Assembly (NCBI GenBank): GCA_025361065.1
Contig: JANYAY010000177.1
Coordinates: forward strand, 1 to 44,892
Length of the DNA stretch: 44,892 bases
Direction of reading: 5' to 3'
Source of the DNA: Deltaproteobacteria bacterium
Lineage (GTDB): Bacteria > Desulfobacterota > Syntrophia > Syntrophales > Smithellaceae
Position numbers and translations under genes: made by a program. Below the pieces are notes generated by a model. The model did no database searches. It was not told the DNA's origin and worked only from the letters and a program-made list of their open reading frames with translations. Numbering within the stretch: position 1 is the first letter of the stretch; every line of letters starts with the position of its first letter. Below are positions 16,521-26,136 of this stretch, piece after piece.

Positions 16521-17600
16521 TTATAAGCCACGATTATAAATGACGTTTTTTAATTCTTCGTCATAGGCATAAGGGCTGTCGATCGTGTCGATCATGATCG
16601 GTTGATCCTTGGCGCAGGCCTTAAGCAGAACCTCGCCGCGCATGAGTTCTCGGCAGGAAATCTGTCCTTTTTGGAGCGGAATAGCCAGATATACATCCTG
16701 ATCGTAAATAGCATGGCCCTCCGGTAGATCATGCCGGGCGTAAACTCCCCTGACTAATGAATTCAGGTATTGCATTTCCTTTTCCGGAGGAATTCTTTTT
16801 TGTGTTCCCGGCATACCGCACATCTCTTTGGCCTTTTTATATGCCTTGAACCAGCCATCAATCTGGGTGGGAAGGGAACAGTAAGGTGAAACAGGTATCC
16901 CCTCAGTTTCAATATCAATGTGCCTTTCGAAGGTTCTGGCCCCTTTTGCATAGGCGATCGTCATAGAAGTATTCCAGTCATGATATTCATGTGTGGATAG
17001 ACCTATCGTATGATTCGGGTATCGCTGTTTAAGATAATCGATCTGGTTGAGCTCCAGTTCGGAATCCTCTGTAGGATAAATAGCTACACAGTGGTTAATG
17101 GCTAGGGGGATATTCCTGTTTTCGAAGAAGGTAACCAGATCGTCCAGGTCTTTAGATGATGACCCACCCGTCGACACGATAACGGGTTTCCGTTTTGATC
17201 CGATCTTTTCAATCAGAAACCAGTCATTTAAATCGGAACTGGCAAGTTTTAATATCTGCACACCGAGATTCACGCAAAGGTCAACAGATCTTTCGTCAAA
17301 TGGCGTTGCCATGGAAATACAGCCATTTTTCCTGATGGCATTGATCAGGGTTGCAAAATTATCCTCTGTCATCATGGTATCAAGTGTCTTTTTGATATAG
17401 CGGATATCTATTCGGTCATGGAAATCCTTATGAATAAAAGTTTCAACATCACGGAATTGTAGTTTGATAGCTGCCCGAATATTGTTGAAGCGCACGATAC
17501 GACCATAATCGGTAATAATTTTCAGACCTCTATCAACATGGCCAAGATGGTTATTGGCCATTTCCAGAACAAACAGGTCTTCAAAAATATCTTTACTCAT
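16521..17600 (-). CDS. NeuB-family PEP-dependent sugar synthase with SAF domain
   Basis: The protein has a TIM-barrel NeuB domain (about 10-275) and a C-terminal SAF antifreeze-like domain (about 285-345), the full architecture of sialic/legionaminic acid synthases. Visible family elements are 'EMANNHLG' near 13, 'IKLQ' at 45-48, '[10 protein letters not shown]' near 97, 'KLASSDL' near 118 and 'HCVAIYPT' near 170. Several core positions are altered: the usual SDHT segment reads STHE, and the EKHF segment reads ERHI. No NeuA activator or NeuC/hydrolysing epimerase is encoded in the window, so a standard nonulosonic acid route is not supported. It follows the ThDP enzyme gene by 21 nt and has GGGAGGT before the ATG. 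The family is clear; the substrate is unknown. Confidence 0.82.
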   Translation of the reverse strand: MSKDIFEDLFVLEMANNHLGHVDRGLKIITDYGRIVRFNNIRAAIKLQFRDVETFIHKDFHDRIDIRYIKKTLDTMMTEDNFATLINAIRKNGCISMATPFDERSVDLCVNLGVQILKLASSDLNDWFLIEKIGSKRKPVIVSTGGSSSKDLDDLVTFFENRNIPLAINHCVAIYPTEDSELELNQIDYLKQRYPNHTIGLSTHEYHDWNTSMTIAYAKGARTFERHIDIETEGIPVSPYCSLPTQIDGWFKAYKKAKEMCGMPGTQKRIPPEKEMQYLNSLVRGVYARHDLPEGHAIYDQDVYLAIPLQKGQISCRELMRGEVLLKACAKDQPIMIDTIDSPYAYDEELKNVIYNRGL

Positions 17601-17621
17601 GATACCTCCCTCTTCGTCATA

Positions 17622-19424
17622 CTATTCCAGCGGTTCAATAAGCATATTCTTTAGAAATTCTTCACGTTCCAAGAATGGATACATATCCTCCAGAGGCGAG
17701 GAAATAATTTTCCCATCGGGTAGTTGCCGCGAGCTCATGCGAGGCTCAAACTGCTGATTCGGATCAAGCATGACTTCACAAAGTGCTGGTCCCTCAATAT
17801 TCAGAAATGCCTTCATTTTAACTTCAAAATCGGCATATTCAAGTCTTTCCACGGACAAACCGTAAGCCTTGGCAATTTTAATTATGTCCGGGAAACAAAT
17901 TCCACTTTGCGGACTTTCACCAAGCAGGCGACCAAAAAAATTAGTTTGTGAAATCCTTATAGATAAGTAGCCACCATTATTGAATACGAATATTTTGATA
18001 GGTAGTTTACGGCTAGCAATCGTCGCCAGTTCCTGGATATTGAGCTGAATGCTTCCATCGCCTGCAAAACAAATGACGCGTCGCCCGCCTCCGGCTATGG
18101 CCGCCCCGATGGCCGCTGGCAAGTCGTAACCCATTGATGCGCTCCCCGAGTTGGAAAAGAGACGCTGCCCTTTTTTTATCTTTGCAGCCTGGAAGGGGAC
18201 AATGCAAGCAGATCCGTTAGCCGTGACAACGATATCATTTTCATGCAAATCATTAAACAGACATTCCACAAAAAAATAAGGGTTGATGTAATCTCTAAAG
18301 ACTTTATGTTTTGGCAGCACAACCGGGTAGTTCTTTACACGTTCCCGGCACCATGACAGCCATTTTGTATGGACTGATGCATCATAGCCATTGGCGTCAA
18401 TCTGACGATTCATCTCTTCTAGGAAAAGCCGGGCATCACAATGAATAGCTAGATCGGGTTTTACTGTTGGTTTGTTGAGTTCTGCGATATCAGCGTCGAC
18501 CTGAATCTTGAAAGCCTCCCGGGCAAAGGCCGACCAGTTGTAACTGACTTGGCGGATGTTAAGGCGGCTACCGATGACGAGTAACGTATCAGCATTCTGA
18601 ACGGTAAAATTGCCGGCACGGGTCCCAATAGTTCCAGGTCGTCCGCAAAATAGCGGGTCATCTGTGGCAATGAGGTCATGCGTCCAGGCTGTCGTTACAG
18701 GAATGCCGAGTTTATGAATAACCTTATCGAAAATATCGACAGCATCAGCCAGACGGACGCCTGTTCCCGCCATGATGACCGGTCGAGGCGAGGACTTCAG
18801 ACGGTTTAGAACATCGCGGCATTGCTGAGAAAGATCGTCCAGCTTCCAGGTTGGCTTATTTTCATAGGGATCATAAGCGACAAGAGATGTTTCGTCGACT
18901 ATTGCAGATTGAACGTCAATGGGTATATCCAACCAGCATGGTCCTGGTCTGGGCGATGCGGCCAGATGGAGCGCTTTCTCAAGGTGATAACGGATAGACA
19001 ATGGGTCATCAACAAGTACCGCGTATTTGGTAATCCCGCGGACAAGACTAATTATGTCGACCTCCTGATCACCGAGTTGCCGAAGTCCCGGGATATGATA
19101 AGTGGCAAGGCATGTTTCCCGCTTTACTTGACCGGAAACGATTAGCATTGGAATGGAATCAGTCCAAGCACCATAGACGCCGTTTAATGCATTGATGCCA
19201 CCGGGACCGGTAGTAACGTTTATGATGCCTATTCCACCGGTGATCCTTGCATACCCTTCAGCCGCCATCGCACAGGCCTGTTCATGGTGCTGAAAGATAC
19301 AGGCGATGCGCTCCTCCCGGCCGAAAGCATCGTTAAGAAACATGGCACCACCGCCGGTCAACATAAAAACATGATGAACGCCTCTATCGGCAAGAGTTCT
19401 GGCAATATAATCAGCAACGCGCAT
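17622..19424 (-). CDS. Acetolactate-synthase-like ThDP enzyme, candidate YerE-type sugar C-acyl transferase
   Basis: The 600-residue ThDP-dependent enzyme has the three-domain acetohydroxyacid-synthase fold. The catalytic glutamate lies in 'HHEQACAMAAEGYAR' (about residue 48), a central domain covers about 195-330, and the ThDP motif GDGS near 453 is followed about 25 residues later by NN. There is no regulatory subunit or ilvC nearby. It sits in a CDP-3,6-dideoxyhexose operon, the setting of Yersinia YerE, which adds a two-carbon acetyl unit from pyruvate to C4 of CDP-4-keto-3,6-dideoxyglucose on the way to yersiniose. That role is inferred from context. The ATG at 19424 has AGGA 11 nt upstream; the TTG at 19427 is the alternative. 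Confidence 0.75.
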   Translation of the reverse strand: MRVADYIARTLADRGVHHVFMLTGGGAMFLNDAFGREERIACIFQHHEQACAMAAEGYARITGGIGIINVTTGPGGINALNGVYGAWTDSIPMLIVSGQVKRETCLATYHIPGLRQLGDQEVDIISLVRGITKYAVLVDDPLSIRYHLEKALHLAASPRPGPCWLDIPIDVQSAIVDETSLVAYDPYENKPTWKLDDLSQQCRDVLNRLKSSPRPVIMAGTGVRLADAVDIFDKVIHKLGIPVTTAWTHDLIATDDPLFCGRPGTIGTRAGNFTVQNADTLLVIGSRLNIRQVSYNWSAFAREAFKIQVDADIAELNKPTVKPDLAIHCDARLFLEEMNRQIDANGYDASVHTKWLSWCRERVKNYPVVLPKHKVFRDYINPYFFVECLFNDLHENDIVVTANGSACIVPFQAAKIKKGQRLFSNSGSASMGYDLPAAIGAAIAGGGRRVICFAGDGSIQLNIQELATIASRKLPIKIFVFNNGGYLSIRISQTNFFGRLLGESPQSGICFPDIIKIAKAYGLSVERLEYADFEVKMKAFLNIEGPALCEVMLDPNQQFEPRMSSRQLPDGKIISSPLEDMYPFLEREEFLKNMLIEPLE

Positions 19425-19456
19425 CAAAAAATTTTATCCTTTCCTCAATGATCCGG

Positions 19457-20605
19457 CTATCTTTTAACCGCATACATAACAAGATCGAAGCCGTTGTATG
19501 CATGCAGACGGAGATAAAATTCGTATCCACAATCCCATTGGCGGATCATGAGCGGAATTTGCCACAGGTCGGCAGGCCGATGATAAACACAGATCGCCAG
19601 TCCCGGGATATTTTCTCTTATGGTTTTCCTTGCCCCCAGTAAGGCATCCAATTCTGCTCCTTCCACGTCCATCTTGATCAGATTAGGCCGGAAATGGGGA
19701 ATCACATCGTCCAGAGCAACACATTGAACGATAGTATTGCCCAGGGGACACAGCTTTGCAGACTCACCAATTCCAGAGGTGAATGCAATTCGATCTGTTG
19801 ATGCGTAAACACCGCATGGCCAAAGGGCGATGTCATCGATCATATATTCCTTTTCTCGTATAAAATTAGTTAGTTTCAGAAAGTTATCCGGATCGGGTTC
19901 AAAGGCAGCCAATGCTTCTATTGGAATACCCATATCGAGAAATTGTCTGATGGTATCCCCGTTATAAGACCCACAATCGATAAAACGGAGCGGTTTTTCC
20001 CAGGTTGGGATGTCAGCAGGGACGTACTGACATCTCCGATCAGGGATGGAGGGGGTATCAAAGTTTCCCGTTATCCGATACTTTAGAATATCCCGATAAA
20101 GATTTCTGCTGGCATCATCATCCCAGACGGAAAAACATTCCCGGATGGCGTCTTCTTGTTGCCGGTAATAAGATCTGGACGTTAGCCAATAGCGGTCTCC
20201 AATTTCATCACCGCAAAGGTCGAACAAAATTACAGGCGTTAATGCATTAAAATAACCGTACGTCTTCAGACTTTCAATGATCGGATATATTTCCACATCC
20301 CGGTTGTGCACGGCCAGGACAACAGGGATATTAGCTTTTTCTTCTTGTGAAATGCGAGAATCGTCAGGTCTAAGAATCGGTATGTCTTGATAATGATCAC
20401 CTGATTTTGCGTTTTGGTCCAGAAAAGCGATCACAGAGAATCCTTTGCGGACAGTAGCGAGAAAAACATCTTTCCCGAAATTGCCGGCACCGTAAATGAT
20501 AAGCTTGTTTCCCATCAACTGTAAGTCTGGATTGACCTTTACATTTCTGATTGCCGTTAAAATATCATTTATATCTGCAGCCATAAGAGAACCATAATCA
20601 CTCAT
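19457..20605 (-). CDS. FkbM-family methyltransferase with N-terminal Rossmann-like domain
   Basis: The C-terminal half (about 205-370) is an FkbM-type SAM methyltransferase: 'FIDCGSYNGDT' near 212 is the SAM-binding loop and 'KMDVEGAELDAL' near 306 is the family signature. FkbM enzymes O-methylate sugars and polyketides. The first 110 residues are a separate Rossmann-like module with 'IIYGAGNFGKDVF' (G39, G41, G44). A similar module occurs at the C-terminus of the methyltransferase encoded just upstream. The start overlaps that gene's stop by 4 nt (ATGA). Expected product chemistry is an O-methyl sugar; the site is unknown. Confidence 0.8.
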   Translation of the reverse strand: MSDYGSLMAADINDILTAIRNVKVNPDLQLMGNKLIIYGAGNFGKDVFLATVRKGFSVIAFLDQNAKSGDHYQDIPILRPDDSRISQEEKANIPVVLAVHNRDVEIYPIIESLKTYGYFNALTPVILFDLCGDEIGDRYWLTSRSYYRQQEDAIRECFSVWDDDASRNLYRDILKYRITGNFDTPSIPDRRCQYVPADIPTWEKPLRFIDCGSYNGDTIRQFLDMGIPIEALAAFEPDPDNFLKLTNFIREKEYMIDDIALWPCGVYASTDRIAFTSGIGESAKLCPLGNTIVQCVALDDVIPHFRPNLIKMDVEGAELDALLGARKTIRENIPGLAICVYHRPADLWQIPLMIRQWDCGYEFYLRLHAYNGFDLVMYAVKR

Positions 20606-21795
20606 AAAAGTAATAAGACGTCATTAGATAATCCCATCTGCCGGATAGTTTCGGAAATCTCCTGCTGATGAAGAAGCGTTGTTATTAAAATGGGTGAATC
20701 ATAGCAGCGAATCTCTTCAGGAGTCCGAACTGGGATTTTCCCAAAATATTTTCCCTGATTGATCGGGTTTCCATCTACAAAGGCCACTATCCCGGCATTT
20801 CCTAATGCCGGGTCTGTCAACAGCTTCATCATCAATTGCCCCGTACCCCAGAGAATAATTTTGGAATGGCATTGGAGAATATTTGCAAGATTTCTCTCAA
20901 TAACATTCAGCATCTCTTGAGAATCAGCAATATAGGCGTTTATTTTAGATTGTAATTCACCATCTCTCTGCAGGTTTGCTGCTTGCTTGAAGTAAGAATC
21001 TTTCAACCAGAGGCTGTATATGACCGGATAAGGCTTATCGGGTGAGGATTCGATCAGGTGTTCCCCCTGTTCGCTGAGGACGAATCCATGAGACTTCATC
21101 AGATTGGCGCATGTAATAGCTGAAAAATGGTTGATATGTTCCGTATTAAATTCTTGGAAAGGGGAAAAAATGGTGTCCGCATATCGGGACGCATCCGGAA
21201 GTTCAATATAAATCTCCCCATCCGTAGCCATCCGCAAACTGAGAGAACGGATAGCCCCCTGCAAATCTGCAACGTGTTCAAGGACATGCGATAAAATTAC
21301 TCGATCAAATGATGCAATATTATCCGGTAGATGAAAAAGAGATCCGACAACGGCACTAACACCTGTCGCCTTGGTATTTTCAACGCATCGTGCTGATGGA
21401 TCGATACCACAAAGGTTTTCATACCCTAATTTTCTTAGCTGATGGAGAAGTCCGCCATTAGCACATCCAACATCGATAATAGACTTTGTCCTATCCGTCC
21501 AGACCCTTGTTAGATATTCTGCTGTTTGTTCTAACCTCCTTACATCCCAATAACTTATTCCCCCACCAGTGGATGTTCCTTTATCTTCATACTTCGAAAA
21601 GGAAGCGTAGAAGGCATCATAGTCCTGCTGGGCAGGGGGGGAGTCCGCATAAATAAAATCACACTCGGGACAAATGACTACGTCGTATCCCGCGGATAAC
21701 GGGTGCCCCTGAGGCAAGACAAAGTGCTGCCTATGCAAAACTTCGACATCTTGATTTTCACAGATTGGGCACTTCCTAAATGATGTTTTCTTCAT
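20602..21795 (-). CDS. Sugar C-methyltransferase, TylC3/NovU-like architecture
   Basis: Three parts are visible. The N-terminal zinc-type region has C9-x2-C12 and C42-x2-C45. The SAM domain has 'IIDVGCANGG' near 106-115 and 'SHVLEHV' near 172-178. The C-terminal Rossmann-like domain begins at 'IILWGTGQL' near 314. This is the layout of deoxysugar C-methyltransferases that act on 4-keto-sugar nucleotides (TylC3, NovU family), where the product is a branched-chain sugar. The gene sits in an operon that makes a CDP-4-keto-deoxysugar, the right kind of substrate. It is translationally coupled to the FkbM gene. The methylated carbon (C3 in known cases) cannot be inferred here. A general methyltransferase is the fallback. 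Confidence 0.75.
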   Translation of the reverse strand: MKKTSFRKCPICENQDVEVLHRQHFVLPQGHPLSAGYDVVICPECDFIYADSPPAQQDYDAFYASFSKYEDKGTSTGGGISYWDVRRLEQTAEYLTRVWTDRTKSIIDVGCANGGLLHQLRKLGYENLCGIDPSARCVENTKATGVSAVVGSLFHLPDNIASFDRVILSHVLEHVADLQGAIRSLSLRMATDGEIYIELPDASRYADTIFSPFQEFNTEHINHFSAITCANLMKSHGFVLSEQGEHLIESSPDKPYPVIYSLWLKDSYFKQAANLQRDGELQSKINAYIADSQEMLNVIERNLANILQCHSKIILWGTGQLMMKLLTDPALGNAGIVAFVDGNPINQGKYFGKIPVRTPEEIRCYDSPILITTLLHQQEISETIRQMGLSNDVLLLL

Positions 21796-21809
21796 TCTTC
21801 CTTTTAAAC

Positions 21810-22697
21810 TTATTTGTCTAGGAGAAGACTATTCCGATCAAGAAGATCGCGGCGATCCCTGTACCATTGATAAAGACCATCAATTGCGGCGAATCCGTTG
21901 TCAATCTTGCTGATTTCCGGAATTTCCACTTTTAATCTTTCATTGCAACCACTGTATTCTATGCCCATTCCTGGTTTAGCGATGCAGATGTCCAGTTTCT
22001 TTCCTGATATTTTCAAAACTTTTTCGGCCAGAGTTTTCAGTTCTATTGTGTCGTCCGGTGTTACATTGTATACTCTGTGGTGTGGTTGATTTTCTATAAA
22101 ATGGCGAACAACCATTACGAGATCGTCCACATAAATATAATCAAAACGCCTATTCTGTTTGATGGTCAGCGGCAGATCGAACAGAGCTTTACAGATCATA
22201 TTGGAAATAAAACGAATCTGCCAGTCCTCGTATTTTCCAAAAACACCAAAAGGCCGCAACTCGATAACATTATCTATCTGTTCGGCATATTTTGCACAGA
22301 GATACTTGGAATAGCCCGTTTCATCTATTGGCATATGGACATCAAAGTAATCTTCTGTCATCTTCGGCTGGTAGTGTCTCATGTCGTAAACAGCCCCGGA
22401 GGTTAGCAGAATCATTTTCTCGTAACAATCCGATTTCCTCAACAGATTAATAAACATCCTTGTATTACTGTAAATCAGTTGTGTGGGATCTGGGGTGTTG
22501 CGGTGTCCGGGTTTGGTAGCACAATGGATTACCACATCTATATCGTGTGTCCGGAAAAAACTATTGACGTCATCCTCATCCAGAAGTTCCAGTTCATGAT
22601 GCAGGGGGGCAATAATTTTATATTTGCCGGATAATTGTTCGACTAAATTTTTACCGATGAAACCGCTGCCGCCGGTAATGAAAATTGTTCTACTCAT
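21810..22697 (-). CDS. NAD(P)-dependent sugar-nucleotide reductase/epimerase (extended SDR)
   Basis: This is a 295-residue extended short-chain dehydrogenase/reductase with the nucleotide-binding motif GGSGFIG at about 9-15, serine in 'LTSGAVY' (about S100) and the catalytic pair Y132-x3-K136. Its position right after rfbF/rfbH fits a ketoreductase that completes the CDP-deoxysugar, like the abequose and paratose synthases or YerF, which reduces the acetyl branch of yersiniose. Sequence alone does not separate these. The ATG at 22697 is preferred to the TTG at 22700. It lies 6 nt after the cytidylyltransferase stop. Confidence 0.72.
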   Translation of the reverse strand: MSRTIFITGGSGFIGKNLVEQLSGKYKIIAPLHHELELLDEDDVNSFFRTHDIDVVIHCATKPGHRNTPDPTQLIYSNTRMFINLLRKSDCYEKMILLTSGAVYDMRHYQPKMTEDYFDVHMPIDETGYSKYLCAKYAEQIDNVIELRPFGVFGKYEDWQIRFISNMICKALFDLPLTIKQNRRFDYIYVDDLVMVVRHFIENQPHHRVYNVTPDDTIELKTLAEKVLKISGKKLDICIAKPGMGIEYSGCNERLKVEIPEISKIDNGFAAIDGLYQWYRDRRDLLDRNSLLLDK

Positions 22698-22703
22698 CAA
22701 CTG

Positions 22704-23483
22704 TCACCACGTCTTCCACGGGGCGTTGCCCGATTCCCACAGGGCTTCGAGATAGCGCAGATCGCGGGCGGTATCCATGCACTGCCAGAAGCCTTGATGC
22801 TGATAGCCGCAAAGTTTGCCTTCCGCAGCTATTGTTTCCAGGGGGGCATGCTCCCACATGACGTCACCATGAATATAATTCAGTGCCTCCGGCTCAATTA
22901 CGAAAAATCCCCCGTTGATCCAGCCTTCGTGAAGAGTGGACTTTTCCTGAAAATGGCGAATCTTGTTTCCCGCAAATTCCACTGCGCCAAAGCGGGCGGG
23001 AGGACGGACTGCCGTCAGCGTGACAAGAGGATTCTGCTCTTTATGAAAGCTTAAAAGTTCATCCAGATTGACGTCACAAACTCCGTCTCCGTAGGTCATC
23101 ATGAAGGTTTCATTGCCAATCAGCCGGCATAACTTCTTGAGCCTGTCGCCGGTCTGCGCGCTCAGCCCGGTATCAACCAGATGAACGGTCCATTTATCTC
23201 CATTATTCTTGCTGATCGTTTGTACCTGGCCATTGTCCAGGGTAATGGTAAAATCCTGACCAAGCGTATAGAAATCAAGGAAATATCGTTTGATCATCTC
23301 GCCTTTATATCCCAGCGCCAGGATGAATTCATTAAAACCATAGCGGGAAAAGTGCTTCATAATATGCCAGAGAATGGGTTTACCTCCGATTTCAACCAGA
23401 GGCTTGGGACGGATCTCTGTCTGCTCGGCCAGACGGGTTCCCATACCACCGCACAATATGACTACGCGCATCTTCTTTTTCAC
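22704..23483 (-). CDS. rfbF: Glucose-1-phosphate cytidylyltransferase
   Basis: The product makes CDP-glucose from CTP and alpha-glucose-1-phosphate, the entry step of all CDP-3,6-dideoxyhexose routes. The nucleotidyltransferase signature CGGMGTR is at 11-17 with KPL at 27-29, and the family-specific '[13 protein letters not shown]' follows. Length (255-259) is typical of RfbF/DdhA. The GTG start at 23483 overlaps the rfbH stop (GTGA); the ATG at 23471 is an alternative that begins exactly at the conserved strand. It is the third gene of the operon, after rfbG and rfbH. The assignment is secure given the neighbours. Confidence 0.93.
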   Translation of the reverse strand: MKKKMRVVILCGGMGTRLAEQTEIRPKPLVEIGGKPILWHIMKHFSRYGFNEFILALGYKGEMIKRYFLDFYTLGQDFTITLDNGQVQTISKNNGDKWTVHLVDTGLSAQTGDRLKKLCRLIGNETFMMTYGDGVCDVNLDELLSFHKEQNPLVTLTAVRPPARFGAVEFAGNKIRHFQEKSTLHEGWINGGFFVIEPEALNYIHGDVMWEHAPLETIAAEGKLCGYQHQGFWQCMDTARDLRYLEALWESGNAPWKTW

Positions 23484-24835
23484 TTTCTTGTAAAGAAAAA
23501 TATTTTTTGCAGTATATAATCGAGCATTTCTTGTGTCAAGCCCGGATAGACACCGATCCAGAAGACCTGATTCATAACAAAATCGGATTTCGGCAGGGTA
23601 CCAATTTTACGACAGACAATATCTTGGAAGGCCGGTTGACGGGTGAGGTTCCCGCCAAAAAGCAGTCGCGTGTCGATTTTACAGTGGTCGAGATAACGGA
23701 TCAGATCATTGCGCGTAAAGGGAGCGTCCGCTCTTATAGCCAGGGGAAAGCCGAACCAACTTGGCTGCGAATGTTGCGTAGCTTCCGGTAAAATGAAAAA
23801 TTCCTGGAGTTCTTTTAATCCTTCATAAAGAATCTGAAAGTTTTTCCGCCGCAGTTCAACAAATCGAGGCAATTTCTTCAATTGCGACACCCCCAGCGCC
23901 GCCTGCATATCGGTCAGCTTCAGATTATATCCTATATGGGAATAAATGTATTTATGGTCATAACCCGCGGGAAGATCACCCAACTGTTTATCAAATCTTT
24001 TTTTGCAGGTGTTATTATGACCTGTCTCGCACCAGCAGTCACGGCCCCAGTCACGGAAAGACTCAATCAATATTTTCAGCTCAGTGTCGCTCGTGGCAAC
24101 GGCCCCGCCTTCTCCCATTGTAATATGGTGAGCCGGGTAGAAGCTGAAGGTGGAAACGTGGCCGAAGGAGCCGGTAAAAAGCATTTCCTTTTTGCTTTTC
24201 TGGGCTATGTCAGATGATTGAGCCAGATAGGTTGCCCCCAGCGCATCGCAATTGTCTTCAATTAACCAGAGATCATGCTTTTGACAAAAAGCAATTACGG
24301 CCTCAACATCAAAAGGGTTGCCGAGAGTGTGCGGCAGAAAGACAGCCTTTGTCCGCGGACTGAATGCTTCGTCCAGTTGCGAAACATCAATGTTATAGGT
24401 TGGAATATTTATATCCACAAAAACGGGTGTCAAACGATTTTGCAAAACGGGATTGACGGTTGTCGGAAAACCGGAAGCCAGTGTTATTACTTCATCGCCC
24501 GGCGTCAGGCGTCGTTCCTTTAATTTAGGAGATGTCAGGCAGGACACAGCCAGCAGATTGGCCGATGATCCGGAATTGCAGAGGATCGCATGTTTTACGC
24601 CCAGATAGTTGGAAAACTCCGTTGCGAAAGTGCCGGCAAACCGGCCGGTCGTTAACCAGAAATCTAAAACAGCTTCCATCATGTAAGTCATATCCTCGGC
24701 ATCGAAGACCTTGCCGGAGACCGGTACCGGTGTTTGCCCGGGAATGAATGGCGCATTTTGCAGCGGTTCATGGGCAGCCCGGTAGAAATTTCTGACCGCA
24801 TCCCGGACATCATTTCTTAGTGCGTCATTGTCCAT
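23480..24835 (-). CDS. rfbH: CDP-4-keto-6-deoxyglucose 3-dehydrase (E1), RfbH/DdhC
   Basis: This is a PMP- and [2Fe-2S]-dependent dehydrase that removes the C3 hydroxyl to give the 3,6-dideoxy sugar. Diagnostic features are the aspartate-aminotransferase-like fold in which the usual PLP lysine is replaced by histidine ('[13 protein letters not shown]', His near 236-237), plus the iron-sulfur cysteines C267-x-C269-x7-C277 and C196 in 'IEDNCDALG'. Length is 451 residues. ATG at 24835 is chosen with GGGAGA just upstream; it overlaps the rfbG end by 19 nt. The partner reductase E3 (DdhD/RfbI type) that supplies electrons is not encoded in the window. Confidence 0.93.
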   Translation of the reverse strand: MDNDALRNDVRDAVRNFYRAAHEPLQNAPFIPGQTPVPVSGKVFDAEDMTYMMEAVLDFWLTTGRFAGTFATEFSNYLGVKHAILCNSGSSANLLAVSCLTSPKLKERRLTPGDEVITLASGFPTTVNPVLQNRLTPVFVDINIPTYNIDVSQLDEAFSPRTKAVFLPHTLGNPFDVEAVIAFCQKHDLWLIEDNCDALGATYLAQSSDIAQKSKKEMLFTGSFGHVSTFSFYPAHHITMGEGGAVATSDTELKILIESFRDWGRDCWCETGHNNTCKKRFDKQLGDLPAGYDHKYIYSHIGYNLKLTDMQAALGVSQLKKLPRFVELRRKNFQILYEGLKELQEFFILPEATQHSQPSWFGFPLAIRADAPFTRNDLIRYLDHCKIDTRLLFGGNLTRQPAFQDIVCRKIGTLPKSDFVMNQVFWIGVYPGLTQEMLDYILQKIFFFTRK

Positions 24836-25929
24836 GATAATCTCCCGGCTTGCGCCTGTTCTGCATAATACTGAATTTGCCGGACGCAAAGATTATACAT
24901 GTCGGCTGCCTCCGACTTCCGGTAAAATTGTTTATACCATTCAACTGTAATAACAACCGACTGATCAATCGATAGTGTATTGTGCCAATCCAGCCGGGTC
25001 ATCGCTTTATCACAACAAAGCTTAAGTGTGGCAGCTTCATGAACGGCCGCGAAATCGGATACATCGAGCCAATTACCACAACCCCAGGCATCGATCAGAC
25101 GATCGACGATATCGGCAACCGTTAAATGCTCAGATCCGCCCGGCCCGAAATTCCAGCTGCCGCTGTAATTTTCCGGATTATCCCACAATAGTGCACCAAC
25201 CCAGAGATAACCACTGAGCAGTTCCAGAACATGTTGCCAGGGACGAATGGAATGCGGATTCCTGATATCAATGGGATGGCCGGAGCTTATGGCACGGACG
25301 CAATCGGGAATCAAACGGTTCTGACCCCAGTCGCCACCGCCAATGGCATTGCCCGCCCGGCATGATGCCGTGCCGATCTGTCGCTTTTTGCAGGCCGGAG
25401 TATGGAAAAACGACCGGAGATAGGAAGTAAAAATTATTTCGGCACACCCTTTGGATGCGCTGTAGGGGTCACTACCGCCCATGGCGTCATTTTCCCGGTA
25501 ACCCCAGACCCATTCGCGGTTTTCATAACACTTATCACTGGTGATGTTTACCAGAACCTTAACGCTGGGTGTCAGGCGGACTGCTTCCAGAACATTTACC
25601 GTACCACCGACATTAGTATCAAAGGTCAGTTTTGGCTGTTCATAGGATGTCCGGACAACAGCCTGAGCGGCAAGATGAAAAACGAAATCCGGTTGAAATT
25701 GGTCGAAAACCGTCTTCATGGCGGCATAATCACGGATGTCTCCGTAGATGTGTTTAATATGATTATTCAGCAGACAAGCTTCAAAATTATTCGGCTCACT
25801 GGGAGGTTGCAGAGAATAACCTGTAACCTGTGCTCCCAGCTCTTTCAGCCAGATAGCCAGCCACGATCCTTTAAAACCGGTATCGCCGGTAATAAGGACT
25901 CTTTTATTCTTATAAATATTCTTAAACAT
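24817..25929 (-). CDS. rfbG: CDP-glucose 4,6-dehydratase
   Basis: An extended SDR with the motif GDTGFKGSW at 15-23 (the 'GFKGSW' form is characteristic of CDP-glucose 4,6-dehydratases), the YxxxK pair in '[10 protein letters not shown]', and 370 residues. It converts CDP-glucose to CDP-4-keto-6-deoxyglucose, the substrate of the RfbH enzyme encoded next. It is the first gene of the ten-gene minus-strand operon; the promoter must lie in 25930-26130, shared with the divergent glycosyltransferase. The ribosome binding site is weak (GAGA). Together with rfbF and rfbH it proves a CDP-3,6-dideoxyhexose branch. Confidence 0.94.
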   Translation of the reverse strand: MFKNIYKNKRVLITGDTGFKGSWLAIWLKELGAQVTGYSLQPPSEPNNFEACLLNNHIKHIYGDIRDYAAMKTVFDQFQPDFVFHLAAQAVVRTSYEQPKLTFDTNVGGTVNVLEAVRLTPSVKVLVNITSDKCYENREWVWGYRENDAMGGSDPYSASKGCAEIIFTSYLRSFFHTPACKKRQIGTASCRAGNAIGGGDWGQNRLIPDCVRAISSGHPIDIRNPHSIRPWQHVLELLSGYLWVGALLWDNPENYSGSWNFGPGGSEHLTVADIVDRLIDAWGCGNWLDVSDFAAVHEAATLKLCCDKAMTRLDWHNTLSIDQSVVITVEWYKQFYRKSEAADMYNLCVRQIQYYAEQAQAGRLSWTMTH

Positions 25930-26062
25930 GATTTTCTCGTTAGATTAATTTCTCAGACATTGCAAAAATGGTTTAAATCATAAATCATTTTAAACGGGGA
26001 CACTGTAATGGGGAGATGCTTTTGTGTCAAGAAAATTTCCAGTGGAAAATCATTCTTTTTCT

Positions 26063-26091
26063 TTGACTTACGATTTTACCCGGTGTAATTT
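26063..26091 (+). promoter_or_regulatory. Probable sigma-70 promoter of the 26137 operon
   Basis: TTGACT (26063-26068), a 17-bp spacer and TAATTT (26086-26091) lie in the 207-nt divergent gap between rfbG (minus) and the glycosyltransferase at 26137 (plus). The -35 hexamer matches 5/6 and the spacer is ideal. The rest of the gap shows no other clear signal; a minus-strand promoter for rfbG should be there but I cannot name it. Confidence 0.5.
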
Positions 26092-26136
26092 GCCATGAAT
26101 TATACTGACAAACAATTAATCGATAGATAGGAGTTT

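Noticed and set aside
16521-17600. Calling the cluster a sialic or legionaminic acid locus because of NeuB-like and LegB-like genes
   Set aside because: The two genes lie about 17 kb apart in separate operons, and no CMP/GDP-nonulosonate activator or hydrolysing epimerase is present.
17622-19424. Reading the ThDP enzyme as branched-chain amino acid acetolactate synthase
   Set aside because: No ilvN/ilvH or ilvC nearby, and it is embedded between sugar-modifying genes on one operon.
24836-24889. N-terminal extension of RfbH by 18 codons
   Set aside because: Lies wholly inside rfbG; the ATG at 24835 has GGGAGA upstream.
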